DNA of 64,000 nucleotides from Bacteriovoracaceae bacterium. Its GTDB lineage: Bacteria; Bdellovibrionota; Bacteriovoracia; Bacteriovoracales; Bacteriovoracaceae. The notes below the pieces were generated by a model. The model was not told the DNA's origin and ran no database searches. It saw only the letters and a list, made by a program, of their open reading frames with translations. The stretch is taken from positions 1 through 64,000 of the forward strand of contig JADHTQ010000005.1 in assembly GCA_016784965.1 (NCBI GenBank). The letters are read 5' to 3'. Positions within the stretch are counted from its first letter, which is position 1. Every line of letters starts with the position of its first letter. Of the stretch, positions 52,457-61,205 are shown piece by piece. Made by a program: the position numbers and the translations under genes.

Positions 52457-54079
52457 ATGACAATTCTTGCAACATCGATTAACAAAAATGAACGTTTCGA
52501 ACAAAACCTTAAGTTTAATCAATCATTATTAGAAGAACTAAAAAATAAAAATGAATCCGTGGCCCAAGGTGGGGGAGCCCGGGCCACAGAGCGACATTTA
52601 AAACGTGGTAAGATGTTTTGTCGCGAAAGAATTTCTGCCTTGATTGATCCAGGAACTTCATTTTTAGAAGTTGGAAAGCTTGCGGCCTATAATATTTATG
52701 ACAACAACTCACCCAGTGCAGGAATTGTAACAGGGGTTGGTCGAGTAAGTGGTGTTAACTGCATGATTGTGGCCAATGATGCTACTTGCAAGGGCGGAAC
52801 TTATTATCCTTTGACGGTAAAAAAGCATTTAAGGGCCCAAGAAATTGCAGAGTTTAATAATTTGCCCTGCATTTACTTAGTGGATAGTGGGGGAGCATAC
52901 TTGCCTCTTCAGTCTGAAGTTTTTCCCGATAGGGAGCATTTTGGCCGTATTTTTTTTAATCAAGCCAGGATGAGTGCAAAAGGTATTACTCAGGTAGCTG
53001 TGGTGATGGGAAGTTGTACTGCAGGTGGAGCGTATGTTCCGGCCATGAGTGATGAGACTATCATTGTAAAAAATCAGGGAACGATCTTTTTGGCAGGGCC
53101 ACCGCTTGTAAAAGCGGCAACAGGAGAAGTGGTAACAGCAGAAGAGTTAGGCGGCGGTGAAGTACATACTATGAAGTCTGGAGTTGCCGACTATCTGGCA
53201 GATAATGATGCTCATGCACTAGAGTTGACCAGAGAGATTATTGACAACTTAGAGGATAAAAAATCTTATTCCATAAGAAAGTCGTTGTTTAACAGATCGG
53301 AGAGTACTCCTCCTGTTAACGAGATTAAAGAAATACTGGGGATTATACCGACAGATCCAAAAATTCCTTTTGATGTTCGCGAAGTGATATCAAGAATAGT
53401 TGATGGATCACAATTTCACGAATTTCGTCCACTTTATGGCACTACTTTAGTTTGTGGATTTGCCCATATGCATGGGTATCCCGTGGGCATTGTTGCCAAC
53501 AACGGAATTCTTTTTAGTGAAAGTTCTCTTAAGGCAGTGCACTTTATTGAGCTGTGTGAAAAGCGGCAAACCCCATTAATATTTTTACAAAACATTACAG
53601 GATTTATGGTGGGCAGAGAATATGAGCAGGGAGGAATCGCCAAAGATGGTGCCAAAATGGTGACCGCTGTAGCAACAACTTCTGTACCTAAAATTACGGT
53701 AGTAATTGGTGGCTCTTTTGGTGCTGGCAATTACGGTATGTGTGGAAGAGCATATGATCCAAGGTATCTGTTTATGTGGCCCAATGCCAGGATATCTGTG
53801 ATGGGTGGTCCACAAGCCGCTGATGTTTTAGGCCAGGTCAAGGTTGAACAATTGGCAAAAGAGGGGAAGCATTTATCTAAAGAAGAAGTAGAAGAAATTA
53901 GACGTCCGATTGTAGAACGTTATGAGCTAGAGGGCTCTCCATACTTTAGTAGTGCTAGGTTATGGGATGATGGAGTGATCAATCCACTGGATACGCGCAA
54001 GATCTTAGGACTTTGCTTAGAAAGTATTCAATTTGGTAGTCCGAGCCACGATAGGGGCTTTGGCGTTTTTAGAATGTAA
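52457..54079 (+). CDS. mccB: Methylcrotonyl-CoA carboxylase beta subunit (carboxyltransferase)
   Basis: Transfers carboxyl from biotin to 3-methylcrotonyl-CoA in leucine catabolism. The 540 residues are the usual length. N- and C-terminal crotonase-fold carboxyltransferase halves are seen. Family marks: VASQGGG-type [101 protein letters not shown] and [18 protein letters not shown]. The last two are typical of MCC-beta/geranyl-CoA carboxylase; the context favours MCC. It starts immediately after the dehydrogenase stop (GCATAGATG). Confidence 0.93.
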   Translation: MTILATSINKNERFEQNLKFNQSLLEELKNKNESVAQGGGARATERHLKRGKMFCRERISALIDPGTSFLEVGKLAAYNIYDNNSPSAGIVTGVGRVSGVNCMIVANDATCKGGTYYPLTVKKHLRAQEIAEFNNLPCIYLVDSGGAYLPLQSEVFPDREHFGRIFFNQARMSAKGITQVAVVMGSCTAGGAYVPAMSDETIIVKNQGTIFLAGPPLVKAATGEVVTAEELGGGEVHTMKSGVADYLADNDAHALELTREIIDNLEDKKSYSIRKSLFNRSESTPPVNEIKEILGIIPTDPKIPFDVREVISRIVDGSQFHEFRPLYGTTLVCGFAHMHGYPVGIVANNGILFSESSLKAVHFIELCEKRQTPLIFLQNITGFMVGREYEQGGIAKDGAKMVTAVATTSVPKITVVIGGSFGAGNYGMCGRAYDPRYLFMWPNARISVMGGPQAADVLGQVKVEQLAKEGKHLSKEEVEEIRRPIVERYELEGSPYFSSARLWDDGVINPLDTRKILGLCLESIQFGSPSHDRGFGVFRM

Positions 54080-54099
54080 GTTTTTTTTGGAGGTGTGTT

Positions 54100-54900
54100 A
54101 TGCAGGATTTTGAAACAATTCTAACGACTAAAAAAGATGGTGTACTGGAAATTAGTCTCAATCGTCCGGCCAAAAAGAATTCTTTTAACCCTACAATGAT
54201 TAAAGAGCTATCTACGGTCTTTGAAACTTTAGCATTAGCACCAGAAATATATGTGGTAGTCATTCGAGGCAGCCGGGATCTCTTTTGTGCAGGTGCTGAT
54301 CTGGGGTGGATGAAAGATACTATGAACTATTCTCAGCAAGAAAATGTTGAGGATGCACTTCGATTGTCTCATATGTTTTCTCTTATCAACGACTGTCCTA
54401 AAGTTGTAGTTGCCGTTGTTCATGGCTTTGCAATCGGCGGTGCTGTGGGTCTTGTTAGTGCCAGTGATTACGTTATTGCCGAAAAAGAAACTAAGTTTTC
54501 ACTATCAGAAGTGAGGTTAGGACTAATACCAGCTTGTATTGGACCTTTTGTTGAATCTAAGATTGGAGAATCTTGGTCCAGGGCCCTCTTTTTAAGCGCT
54601 GAGCGTTTTGATGCCAATAAGGCCCAATCTATTGGTCTTGTGCATGAGGTGATTGATGGAGTATCTAATTTGCAAAAGCGCTGTGAGCAGCTGTGCAAGA
54701 ATATTTTAAGTTGCTCTCCCTTGGCACAAAAAGTTGCCAAGAATTTTTTAAGTGAACTAAAGCAGCTTCCAGACTGTGACAAAAATAAGTGTGCCGCCAC
54801 AACCCTGGCCAATTTGCGCACGACAGATGAAACCCAAGAGGGGTTGAGTGCCTTTTTAGAAAAACGCAGTCCAAATTGGAAAAAATTTTATGAAAACTAG
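54100..54900 (+). CDS. Enoyl-CoA hydratase, probable methylglutaconyl-CoA hydratase
   Basis: Crotonase-superfamily enzyme of 266 residues. Marks: SLNRPAKKNSFNP, the oxyanion/CoA loop DLFCAGADLGWMKDTMNY, and AVVHGFAIGGAVGLVSASDYVIAEKETKFSLSEVRLGLIPACIGPFV, where the SEVRLGLIP block holds a catalytic Glu. Its place between MCC subunits points to hydration of 3-methylglutaconyl-CoA (LiuC-type). An HMG-CoA lyase (last step) is not in this operon. Its end overlaps the biotin carboxylase start by 11 bp. GGAGG precedes the ATG. Confidence 0.87.
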   Translation: MQDFETILTTKKDGVLEISLNRPAKKNSFNPTMIKELSTVFETLALAPEIYVVVIRGSRDLFCAGADLGWMKDTMNYSQQENVEDALRLSHMFSLINDCPKVVVAVVHGFAIGGAVGLVSASDYVIAEKETKFSLSEVRLGLIPACIGPFVESKIGESWSRALFLSAERFDANKAQSIGLVHEVIDGVSNLQKRCEQLCKNILSCSPLAQKVAKNFLSELKQLPDCDKNKCAATTLANLRTTDETQEGLSAFLEKRSPNWKKFYEN

Positions 54901-56389
54901 TGGAAAAAAATTATTGGTTGCCAATCGAGGCGAAATTGCTTGTCGAATATTTGAGACATGTCAACTGCTTGGAATTAAAACTTACGCTATAGTAGCAGAT
55001 AACGATTTAGCGTCAAGGCACACAAAACAAGCAGATGTAGTGATATCTCTTAAAGGTGATGGGCTCAGCTCGACCTACTTAGATCAAGAGCAAATTATAA
55101 ATTGTGCAATGGAACATGGAATTGATCTCATTCATCCAGGTTATGGATTTTTAGCTGAAAATGCCCAATTTGCAAAAAAAGTGGAAGAAAATGGCATTAC
55201 TTGGGTTGGGCCGCACTCTGACGCCATTTTAAAGATGGGATCAAAAATTGAATCAAAGGCCATAGCAGAAGCTGCCAACATTCCAATATTGCCATGGTTT
55301 AAAATTGAAGACACTAAACAATTGGATGAAATTGTATATAAAGCAGCTGAAATTGGCTATCCACTGCTTATTAAAGCTTCTGCAGGTGGTGGTGGAAAGG
55401 GTATGAGAATTGTTCACAGCTCAGAGGATCTTGTGGGGGCAATTCGCCAAGCTCAGGATGAAGCTGGTGCCAGCTTTGGAGATGCCAGTGTTTTTATGGA
55501 GAGATGGATTGAGACCCCAAGACATATTGAAGTGCAGGTAATGGGCGATAAATGTGGTAACTATTTTCATCTTTTTGAAAGAGAATGCTCGGTGCAAAGG
55601 AGGCATCAAAAAGTAATTGAAGAAGCACCGGCCTTTAATTTAAATCAGACGACAAAAAGTTTGTTATATGAAAGTGCGGTAGCTCTTGCTGAATATATGA
55701 ACTACGACAGTGCTGGAACGGTTGAATTTATCTTAGATGAAAAACAAAATGTTTACTTTTTAGAGATGAACACTAGGATACAAGTCGAACACCCTGTAAC
55801 TGAGATGATAACTGGTGCAGATTTGATCGAGATGCAGATTAGGGCCGCATTGGGTGAGCCACTACATAGTTTACAAAAGCTTATTCCCGCTGTGCCCTTT
55901 GGTCATGCAATTGAGTGTAGAATCTATGCAGAAAACGTTGAACAAAACTTTATGCCATCACCTGGAGAGATTAATAAATTGGAGTGGCCCATCTTAAAAA
56001 ATGTTCGCATTGATTCGGGCATTAGTGATGGAGGGGAGGTGACTTCATTTTATGATCCAATGATCGCCAAACTCATTGCCTGGGGAGCAGATAAAAATGC
56101 AAGCATAGAGTGCGTTCTAAACGCCTTAAACAAAACGACCATTCTTGGGGTGGTTCACAATATTGAATTTTTAAAAGTACTGCTATCTGAGACGTCATTT
56201 ATAGAGTCGACCCTTTCGACTAACTGGCTTTCTGCGCATGTAGAGTCTGTAGTAAAGAAGACTCATGTTGATCCTAAAGAGTTAATGGAAGCAGCTTTAC
56301 TAGTAATAAAAAATAGACCAATTTCTTGCCGGAGCGGTGATTATAAAGAGCAAAAGATGGTTTCGTTGTTTGAGGAGATTGTCCTATGA
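54890..56389 (+). CDS. Biotin carboxylase subunit (split MCC alpha)
   Basis: ATP-dependent carboxylation of biotin. It is 499 residues long; a full MCC alpha is about 650-700, and here the biotin domain is the next gene. Order: N-terminal KKLLVANRGEIACRIFETC (4-22), the ATP-grasp domain with KASAGGGGKGMRIV (near 159), FLEMNTRIQVEHPVTEMITG (catalytic Glu/Arg), and the C-terminal domain GHAIECRIYAEN with biotin-carboxylase cap (PSPGEINKLEWP). The stop and the next ATG overlap as ATGA. Confidence 0.92.
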   Translation: MKTSGKKLLVANRGEIACRIFETCQLLGIKTYAIVADNDLASRHTKQADVVISLKGDGLSSTYLDQEQIINCAMEHGIDLIHPGYGFLAENAQFAKKVEENGITWVGPHSDAILKMGSKIESKAIAEAANIPILPWFKIEDTKQLDEIVYKAAEIGYPLLIKASAGGGGKGMRIVHSSEDLVGAIRQAQDEAGASFGDASVFMERWIETPRHIEVQVMGDKCGNYFHLFERECSVQRRHQKVIEEAPAFNLNQTTKSLLYESAVALAEYMNYDSAGTVEFILDEKQNVYFLEMNTRIQVEHPVTEMITGADLIEMQIRAALGEPLHSLQKLIPAVPFGHAIECRIYAENVEQNFMPSPGEINKLEWPILKNVRIDSGISDGGEVTSFYDPMIAKLIAWGADKNASIECVLNALNKTTILGVVHNIEFLKVLLSETSFIESTLSTNWLSAHVESVVKKTHVDPKELMEAALLVIKNRPISCRSGDYKEQKMVSLFEEIVL

Positions 56390-56856
56390 AGTACGATTTA
56401 AACTATGGAAAACATGCATACACCCTATCCATTGTGGGATCTGAGGTACAATTGATTCAAGATGAGAACGTTGTCTGTGCTGGAAATTTAAAAAAGCTGG
56501 AACCAGCTCTGGCAGAGCAAATACATGTAAAGGTTGGTGCCTTGACCTTTGTAAAGAGGGAAAATAAGCATCTTTGCTTTGAACTGGCGCCAAGCGCGGG
56601 CAGAGGGACTGCCAAGGAGAGTAATTCTTCACCCTTGATTGAAAGTGTAATGCCTGGCAAAATTGTTGCTATACATGTGCAAAGAGGTCAACTTGTTAAA
56701 AAAGGAGACTTATTAGTGACGATGGAGGCGATGAAAATTGTAAATGATATTGCTGCAACAATGGATGGAGCGGTGAGTGAAATTTTTATCGAAGTAGGGC
56801 AAATGGTCGCTGTAAAGAGCAAACTGGTAGAATTGGCACCAACAATTGATAGCTAA
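56386..56856 (+). CDS. Biotin carrier subunit with biotinyl domain (split MCC alpha C-terminus)
   Basis: A 156-residue protein. The first about 65 residues are a beta-rich part corresponding to the BT linker of MCC alpha (LNYGKHAYTLSIVGSEVQLI). The biotinyl/lipoyl domain follows (SVMPGKIVAIHVQRGQLVKKGDLLVTMEAMKIVNDIAAT). Biotin would be carried by the Lys in EAMKIVND. Translation is coupled to the biotin carboxylase (4-bp ATGA overlap). Together the two proteins replace the single alpha chain, an arrangement like AccC/AccB. Last gene of the operon. Confidence 0.9.
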   Translation: MKYDLNYGKHAYTLSIVGSEVQLIQDENVVCAGNLKKLEPALAEQIHVKVGALTFVKRENKHLCFELAPSAGRGTAKESNSSPLIESVMPGKIVAIHVQRGQLVKKGDLLVTMEAMKIVNDIAATMDGAVSEIFIEVGQMVAVKSKLVELAPTIDS

Positions 56857-57005
56857 AATGTGGTGTCAATATTAAATAAAAATAAATTAGGGTAATAAAC
56901 AAATAAATAAAAAAAAAGTAGTGATAAAAGAAAATTTGTATGTAATAATATTTTCACTGTTAACTGTTTACCATTTAAAACATCGTACAATGTAAGGAGA
57001 AAATT
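56857..57005 (+). promoter_or_regulatory. AT-rich spacer upstream of the small membrane gene
   Basis: 149 bp, strongly AT-rich, with TTTACC and TACAAT (about 56990-56995) as possible but badly spaced promoter elements. It marks the break between the liu-type operon and the second cluster; the ribosome site AAGGAGA for the next gene is at its end. Confidence 0.3.
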
Positions 57006-57173
57006 ATGTTGAAAATTTTAGGAGGGACGCTGGTTGTCGCGGGAGCTGTTTATTTAGTTTATAAGTACACAACAGAAGGAAATGTAGGCGAAGTAAATCA
57101 CACAGTAAAGAATTTTAGTAACAGGGTGAAGCATTCTTTTCATGAAGGCTATGCATCTGTTGCAGCATCTTAA
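57006..57173 (+). CDS. Tiny membrane protein, 55 aa
   Basis: An ATG with AAGGAGAAAATT just before it opens 55 codons: MLKILGGTLVVAGAVYLVYK begins the protein. One hydrophobic segment (residues 3-19) is followed by a polar tail with VNHTVKNFSNRVKHSFHEGY. No known family. It sits first in the second cluster, 58 bp before the HEAT-repeat gene, whose own N-terminus also looks membrane-associating (KKVGKTVGGIGMLTYGTLRG). A membrane anchor for that complex is a possible role. Confidence 0.6.
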   Translation: MLKILGGTLVVAGAVYLVYKYTTEGNVGEVNHTVKNFSNRVKHSFHEGYASVAAS

Positions 57174-57231
57174 AAACAAATTTAGCAGTTTGATCGGGTT
57201 AGTAATAATAATATGAGTGAGGTAGAATCTT

Positions 57232-58527
57232 ATGAATGAACAAGGGCATAATGGATTTATTGCCAGGAGTGGTGTTTTCTTGGCCAAAAAAGTTGGGAAA
57301 ACTGTCGGGGGAATCGGGATGTTAACCTACGGTACACTTCGAGGCACAAAGAGGCTTCTAACGCTTGACTTTAAAAGGAAAAAGAGACCTAAGCAAGCAC
57401 ACAGTCCTGTGGGTGTCGGAAAGAAGGAAGACAAAAACCTAGCTGAAATGCGGGCTCGCGCAACAGAGTTGCAAAACAAAATTTCAGAACTCTACTTAGT
57501 AATGGGCAAGTTGGGAGCTGAAAGTAGTGGAGAGGAAAGTGCCGAAGGTGGTGCTGGAGTGTTCCAAAATCAGAAAGTCAAAGGTGTCATCAACGAGATT
57601 GAAAAGCACGAAGAAGAGCTTCGGGCCTTAAGAAAGTATCTGGATGCATCAAAAGAAGCGGCGAAAAACAACAAGCCAATACCCGCTTATGAAGTGCCTC
57701 AGCGTACTGATCTTCCAGGACGCTCTGGAAAGCGATTAGATTCCCTAATTGCTAATTGTCGGAACAAAGTGACGTTTCCTCTAAAATCGGAAGCCATCTT
57801 CTTTGATAAGATTCTGACAGATCTGCAAGATGATGAAATAGACATTAAGAGGCTTGCAGTAAGTGAGCTCGGCAAGATTGACAGACAGGAAGTCATTCCT
57901 GTGTTGTACGAACTGCTAGAGATCAAAAACGACCTACTACAGGCTGAGGTCGTAAGTTCACTGGTTCAGCTTGATGATAGCAACATGTTTGCTACTTGCA
58001 AGCGGTACATTACTCACGGCTATGCAGGTGTCAGAAACGCTGCGGTTAGAGGGCTGTACAAGTCTGGTGAAAAGGCAGCAGTTCCAATGCTACTCAAGTC
58101 TTTGCGTGATGAAAATGTAGAGGTTAGAAACGCATCGGCCATGTTCTTAGGATGGCTCGGTGATAAATCAGCTGTACCATCACTCCTACAATCCGTTGTG
58201 GACATTGATGAGAGAGTTAAAAAGAGCGCCTTAGCATCTCTTGTGAGTTTGAAAGAGAAAACATCGGTTGTACCCATGATGAGAATCCTGGATACAGATG
58301 ACAAGAAATTGCAAACTCAAGTCATTGATGCCATTGAGATGATAATTGGTAAGAAAGTAACTTTTTCTACCGACTTAAAAGGCGAGCAAAGGACGGCTGA
58401 GGTAACGAAGGTCAAGGAATGGTACCTGCGAGAGTTGCATGGTTTAAATGATTCAACTTCTGCCAAGCCAAAAGAAAAGGCAATGAAAGTAAAACTCAAT
58501 AAAAAGGTGAAAGAAGAGAATGACTGA
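57232..58527 (+). CDS. HEAT-repeat protein with membrane-like N-terminal segment
   Basis: A 431-residue scaffold protein. Residues 10-40 are a glycine-rich amphipathic segment (RSGVFLAKKVGKTVGGIGM). A coiled region (about 60-140) follows. Residues about 180-400 hold PBS-lyase-type HEAT repeats, each about 31 residues: DIKRLAVSELGKIDRQEVIPVLYEL, GVRNAAVRGLYKSGEKAAVPMLL, EVRNASAMFLGWLGDKSAVPSLLQ, RVKKSALASLVSLKEKTSVVPMM. The last about 70 residues contain a conserved-looking KEWYLREL and a Lys-rich end. Likely a protein-binding platform. The stop overlaps the next ATG by 8 bp. Confidence 0.85.
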   Translation: MNEQGHNGFIARSGVFLAKKVGKTVGGIGMLTYGTLRGTKRLLTLDFKRKKRPKQAHSPVGVGKKEDKNLAEMRARATELQNKISELYLVMGKLGAESSGEESAEGGAGVFQNQKVKGVINEIEKHEEELRALRKYLDASKEAAKNNKPIPAYEVPQRTDLPGRSGKRLDSLIANCRNKVTFPLKSEAIFFDKILTDLQDDEIDIKRLAVSELGKIDRQEVIPVLYELLEIKNDLLQAEVVSSLVQLDDSNMFATCKRYITHGYAGVRNAAVRGLYKSGEKAAVPMLLKSLRDENVEVRNASAMFLGWLGDKSAVPSLLQSVVDIDERVKKSALASLVSLKEKTSVVPMMRILDTDDKKLQTQVIDAIEMIIGKKVTFSTDLKGEQRTAEVTKVKEWYLRELHGLNDSTSAKPKEKAMKVKLNKKVKEEND

Positions 58528-59188
58528 TCAAAATTATACCCTCGAGAAGAATTCTAAAGTAGGCTTTGAAATTGTTGAAAAACCGGAGCCAGTGGTTCAG
58601 CAGGACATAGCAAAGGAGTTTCTCACCAGAGAAGATGAACTCTACGTTGCTAAACAGAAACTGCTGCACAACTTAAAGGTAATGATTACCATCAATCAGC
58701 AGCTGGCAGATGATATTGACAAGGTCTCAACAGACAACAGTAAATATCTGGATTCAATCAGGCAGTTGAAAACACAGTACGATACGCTCATTAGTGAGCA
58801 TAAAACTGTGGTGGCACAAAACAAAGAGGTCTTGGCCAAAATAACATCTGCTCGGATTGGTTGCAATCGCTTAATTGGTGATATGGGATTTTTAAAAGAT
58901 GAAAATGCCAAACTCACTGATTGGGTGAATGGTAAGTCGAAGATTTTCGGCGAGCTGCTTGATAAGATGGAAACTGTCAAGCGCAACTATGACTTTGTTG
59001 TTGGTGAAGCAAACTTTTCTGAAGATATTCTTTCTTCTGTTGAATCTTTGGTTAACAAAGCATTTGAGCAAAAGAAAGATATCACGAAAAAAATTAATGT
59101 TACCAAAGACAAAATGGATGTTCTTTTTAATGAGTTGAGTACATCGTTAAAAGACAAAAAGATGGCGTTTTATCAAAAACAATCTTAA
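58520..59188 (+). CDS. Coiled-coil protein of the second cluster, 222 aa
   Basis: I do not recognise the family. An acidic unstructured N-terminus (about 1-40) leads into continuous coiled coil (about 45-215; LHNLKVMITINQQLADDIDKV, YLDSIRQLKTQYDTLI, KKDITKKINVTKDKMDVLFNEL). No membrane segment is visible. It starts inside the HEAT gene's last codons (ATGACTGA), with AAAGAAGAG upstream, so translation is coupled to it. Confidence 0.75.
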   Translation: MTDQNYTLEKNSKVGFEIVEKPEPVVQQDIAKEFLTREDELYVAKQKLLHNLKVMITINQQLADDIDKVSTDNSKYLDSIRQLKTQYDTLISEHKTVVAQNKEVLAKITSARIGCNRLIGDMGFLKDENAKLTDWVNGKSKIFGELLDKMETVKRNYDFVVGEANFSEDILSSVESLVNKAFEQKKDITKKINVTKDKMDVLFNELSTSLKDKKMAFYQKQS

Positions 59189-59213
59189 GTGTTAACTAAA
59201 AAGGGTGTTTAGT

Positions 59214-59888
59214 ATGGAAAATGAAACAAGCGTGGCGGAAGTAGGCAGTGTTAAGATTAATTTGCCTCATCAAATTGAAGATGTAGTAATTAAAGAGCAG
59301 CTCAGAAAAATTTCAGATTTAAGAATTGATGAGATTGTTAACATCTCGGCTGATCAGTTTGAAAAAAATATTAAGGATATGTTATCTTCAATTAAAGAAT
59401 TAGATTATAGCCTCAAGTGCTCTTTGGATCTAAGTCAAACTCTAAAAAAGGAAGCACAGGAGAATGACGAAAAAATCAAGGGGCTAATGGAGGAGAACCA
59501 GAAGTTAAATAAACGTATTCTCGATTTAGAAAATAGCATTCCTCAGGTTAAGGATATTGAGATGAAGATGGATTTAACTCATCAGGAGCTCAACAAGTAT
59601 AAGGGAATGTACGCTGAGGAACTTGCTAAAGTTGAGAGACGTCAAGAAGAAAACACGGCCCTAAAGAGCAGTTACAACAGTATCAAGGAAGAGTGTGAGG
59701 ATCTCAAGAGAGAGAACTCTATGTTTAATACAGAGAGAGTTCGAGGTCTAAGCGAAAAAGATGAAATTATAAGTGACCTAGAAAGAAGACTCAAAACTGC
59801 AAGCATTGAAACAGTTGAAATCTCAAAAGAGCTAGAGCAGACAAAAGAGGAACTTGTGAGCATTTATAAAACCTTAAATGTTAGATAG
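59214..59888 (+). CDS. Coiled-coil protein of the second cluster, 224 aa
   Basis: Unrecognised. Acidic, with long coiled coil from about residue 60 to the end (KKEAQENDEKIKGLMEENQKLNKRIL; ELNKYKGMYAEELAKVERRQ; EIISDLERRLKTA). The N-terminal part (KINLPHQIEDVVIKEQLRKI) may be a small interaction domain. The ATG at 59214 follows AAAAAGGGTGTTTAGT; a GTG at 59205 adds three residues and is not preferred. It lies 25 bp after the previous gene. Confidence 0.75.
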   Translation: MENETSVAEVGSVKINLPHQIEDVVIKEQLRKISDLRIDEIVNISADQFEKNIKDMLSSIKELDYSLKCSLDLSQTLKKEAQENDEKIKGLMEENQKLNKRILDLENSIPQVKDIEMKMDLTHQELNKYKGMYAEELAKVERRQEENTALKSSYNSIKEECEDLKRENSMFNTERVRGLSEKDEIISDLERRLKTASIETVEISKELEQTKEELVSIYKTLNVR

Positions 59889-59900
59889 GGAAATAAACAG

Positions 59901-60665
59901 ATGAAAAATAAAGTATCACGTTTAAAGAATAAACTAGATGAAAATTGGGAAGCGATTAAAGATCGCTTCCCGATTGTTATTGATGCAGAACTTGTCGATA
60001 AGGATTCTGTTCAACAGGATGTCTTAAAGTACTTTGATGGATTAAAAAGTGCCGACGAGATAAGAGAATATCTGTCCTTAGACAAAAGCGATGCACATCT
60101 AATCTTTGTTGACCTGTTAAGATCTGGTGCGGTGCGCTTTTTAGAAGATATTGAGCGCCCAAAGTATATTAAAAATCGCAACATCGAACTCAAAAACAAC
60201 TTAGAGTTCTTAAAATCAGAAAAAACGCGCTTGATCGGTGAAGAGTTGTACCTTAAAGAGCAAATTGTTGATAAGGAAAGGGAATTAGAAGCTTATAAGG
60301 CCAAAGTTCCCGAGAATGAAAAGGTCTTAGGTGATCTCAACCAGAAGCTTGAGAAGCTTAAAATTGAGCCTGACAAGCTATGGAAAGAAAATGCGGATCT
60401 GTTTGCTTTAAAAAATGAAATGTTTGGAAAAGAAAAAAAGATTCGAACTGTTCTTCGTGAGCTAGAGACTGGATTGCCAAGATTAATTAAAAGAAAAGTA
60501 CGATTAGATAACTTGATTAAACAGTCAGAAAGTGGTATCGATGTAAAGAATGTTGAACGAGATAATAGCTTGAGCGAACTCTTTACTTACCGTGATACCA
60601 TCGATGAGATTAAAAGTGATCTTTTTGCGACTAAAGCACGGCTTAGAGAGTTAGCTGACGAGTAA
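59901..60665 (+). CDS. Winged-helix plus coiled-coil protein of the second cluster, 254 aa
   Basis: Unrecognised as a whole. Residues about 30-90 (VQQDVLKYFDGLKSADEIREYLSLDKSDAHLIFVDLLRSGAVRFL) match the winged-helix pattern found at the C-terminus of DUF4388 proteins, where it serves as a DNA- or protein-binding module. The rest is coiled coil (KNNLEFLKSEKTRLIGEEL onward). It shares position, size and coiled-coil character with the two preceding genes. RBS AGGGAAAT; 12 bp after the previous stop. Confidence 0.75.
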   Translation: MKNKVSRLKNKLDENWEAIKDRFPIVIDAELVDKDSVQQDVLKYFDGLKSADEIREYLSLDKSDAHLIFVDLLRSGAVRFLEDIERPKYIKNRNIELKNNLEFLKSEKTRLIGEELYLKEQIVDKERELEAYKAKVPENEKVLGDLNQKLEKLKIEPDKLWKENADLFALKNEMFGKEKKIRTVLRELETGLPRLIKRKVRLDNLIKQSESGIDVKNVERDNSLSELFTYRDTIDEIKSDLFATKARLRELADE

Positions 60666-60682
60666 ATTGGACACAAACTGAT

Positions 60683-61192
60683 ATGTACACGTTTGATCTA
60701 TCTATTCGCACAGAATTGATTCATCCTTTCTTTGCACACTTTCCCATTGCCATGTTACTTCTAGTGCTTGTGTTTAAGCCACTTGTAATGTTTCTAAAAC
60801 CATCTCCAATGAGAAAACAATTAGAGCTATTTGTTAGTTTTCAGCTCTATATAGGCGTACTTTTTTTTATTCCTGTAATTGTTACAGGAAATATGGCTGC
60901 CGATATAGTCGGAGGTGAATTATGCGACTATATGGCCATCTATATGCACAAACAATGGGCCTATTTTTCTTTTTTCAGCTTTATACTTGTTGCAGCGGTA
61001 GATTTAGTGGTTTTGATTGCTCAGGATAGGAGTAGTTGGAAATTTCTTGAAACAAAAAGATTTAAGTTTATAATACTAATTATGTTAGCGTATAGCTCAT
61101 TTACAGTTTTGAAGGTAGGACATTACGGCGGCCTTCTAGTATATGAGCAGGGGGCGGCCATAGAGGCGTTTACACCAACTTGTCAGTACTAA
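60683..61192 (+). CDS. DUF2231 family membrane protein
   Basis: A 169-residue protein with four hydrophobic helices. Family marks: HPFFAHFPIAMLLLVLVF at the first helix (His residues conserved in the family), ITGNMAADIVGGE-like VTGNMAADIVGGE, MHKQWAYFSFFSFIL, and near the end VGHYGGLLVYEQGAAIEA. The conserved histidines (HP.F.HFP, MHKQW, GHYGG) suggest a metal or heme role; heme binding has been proposed for related proteins but is not established here. No good ribosome site is visible; it lies 17 bp after the coiled-coil gene. Confidence 0.85.
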   Translation: MYTFDLSIRTELIHPFFAHFPIAMLLLVLVFKPLVMFLKPSPMRKQLELFVSFQLYIGVLFFIPVIVTGNMAADIVGGELCDYMAIYMHKQWAYFSFFSFILVAAVDLVVLIAQDRSSWKFLETKRFKFIILIMLAYSSFTVLKVGHYGGLLVYEQGAAIEAFTPTCQY

Positions 61193-61205
61193 CTTAAGGT
61201 GTATT

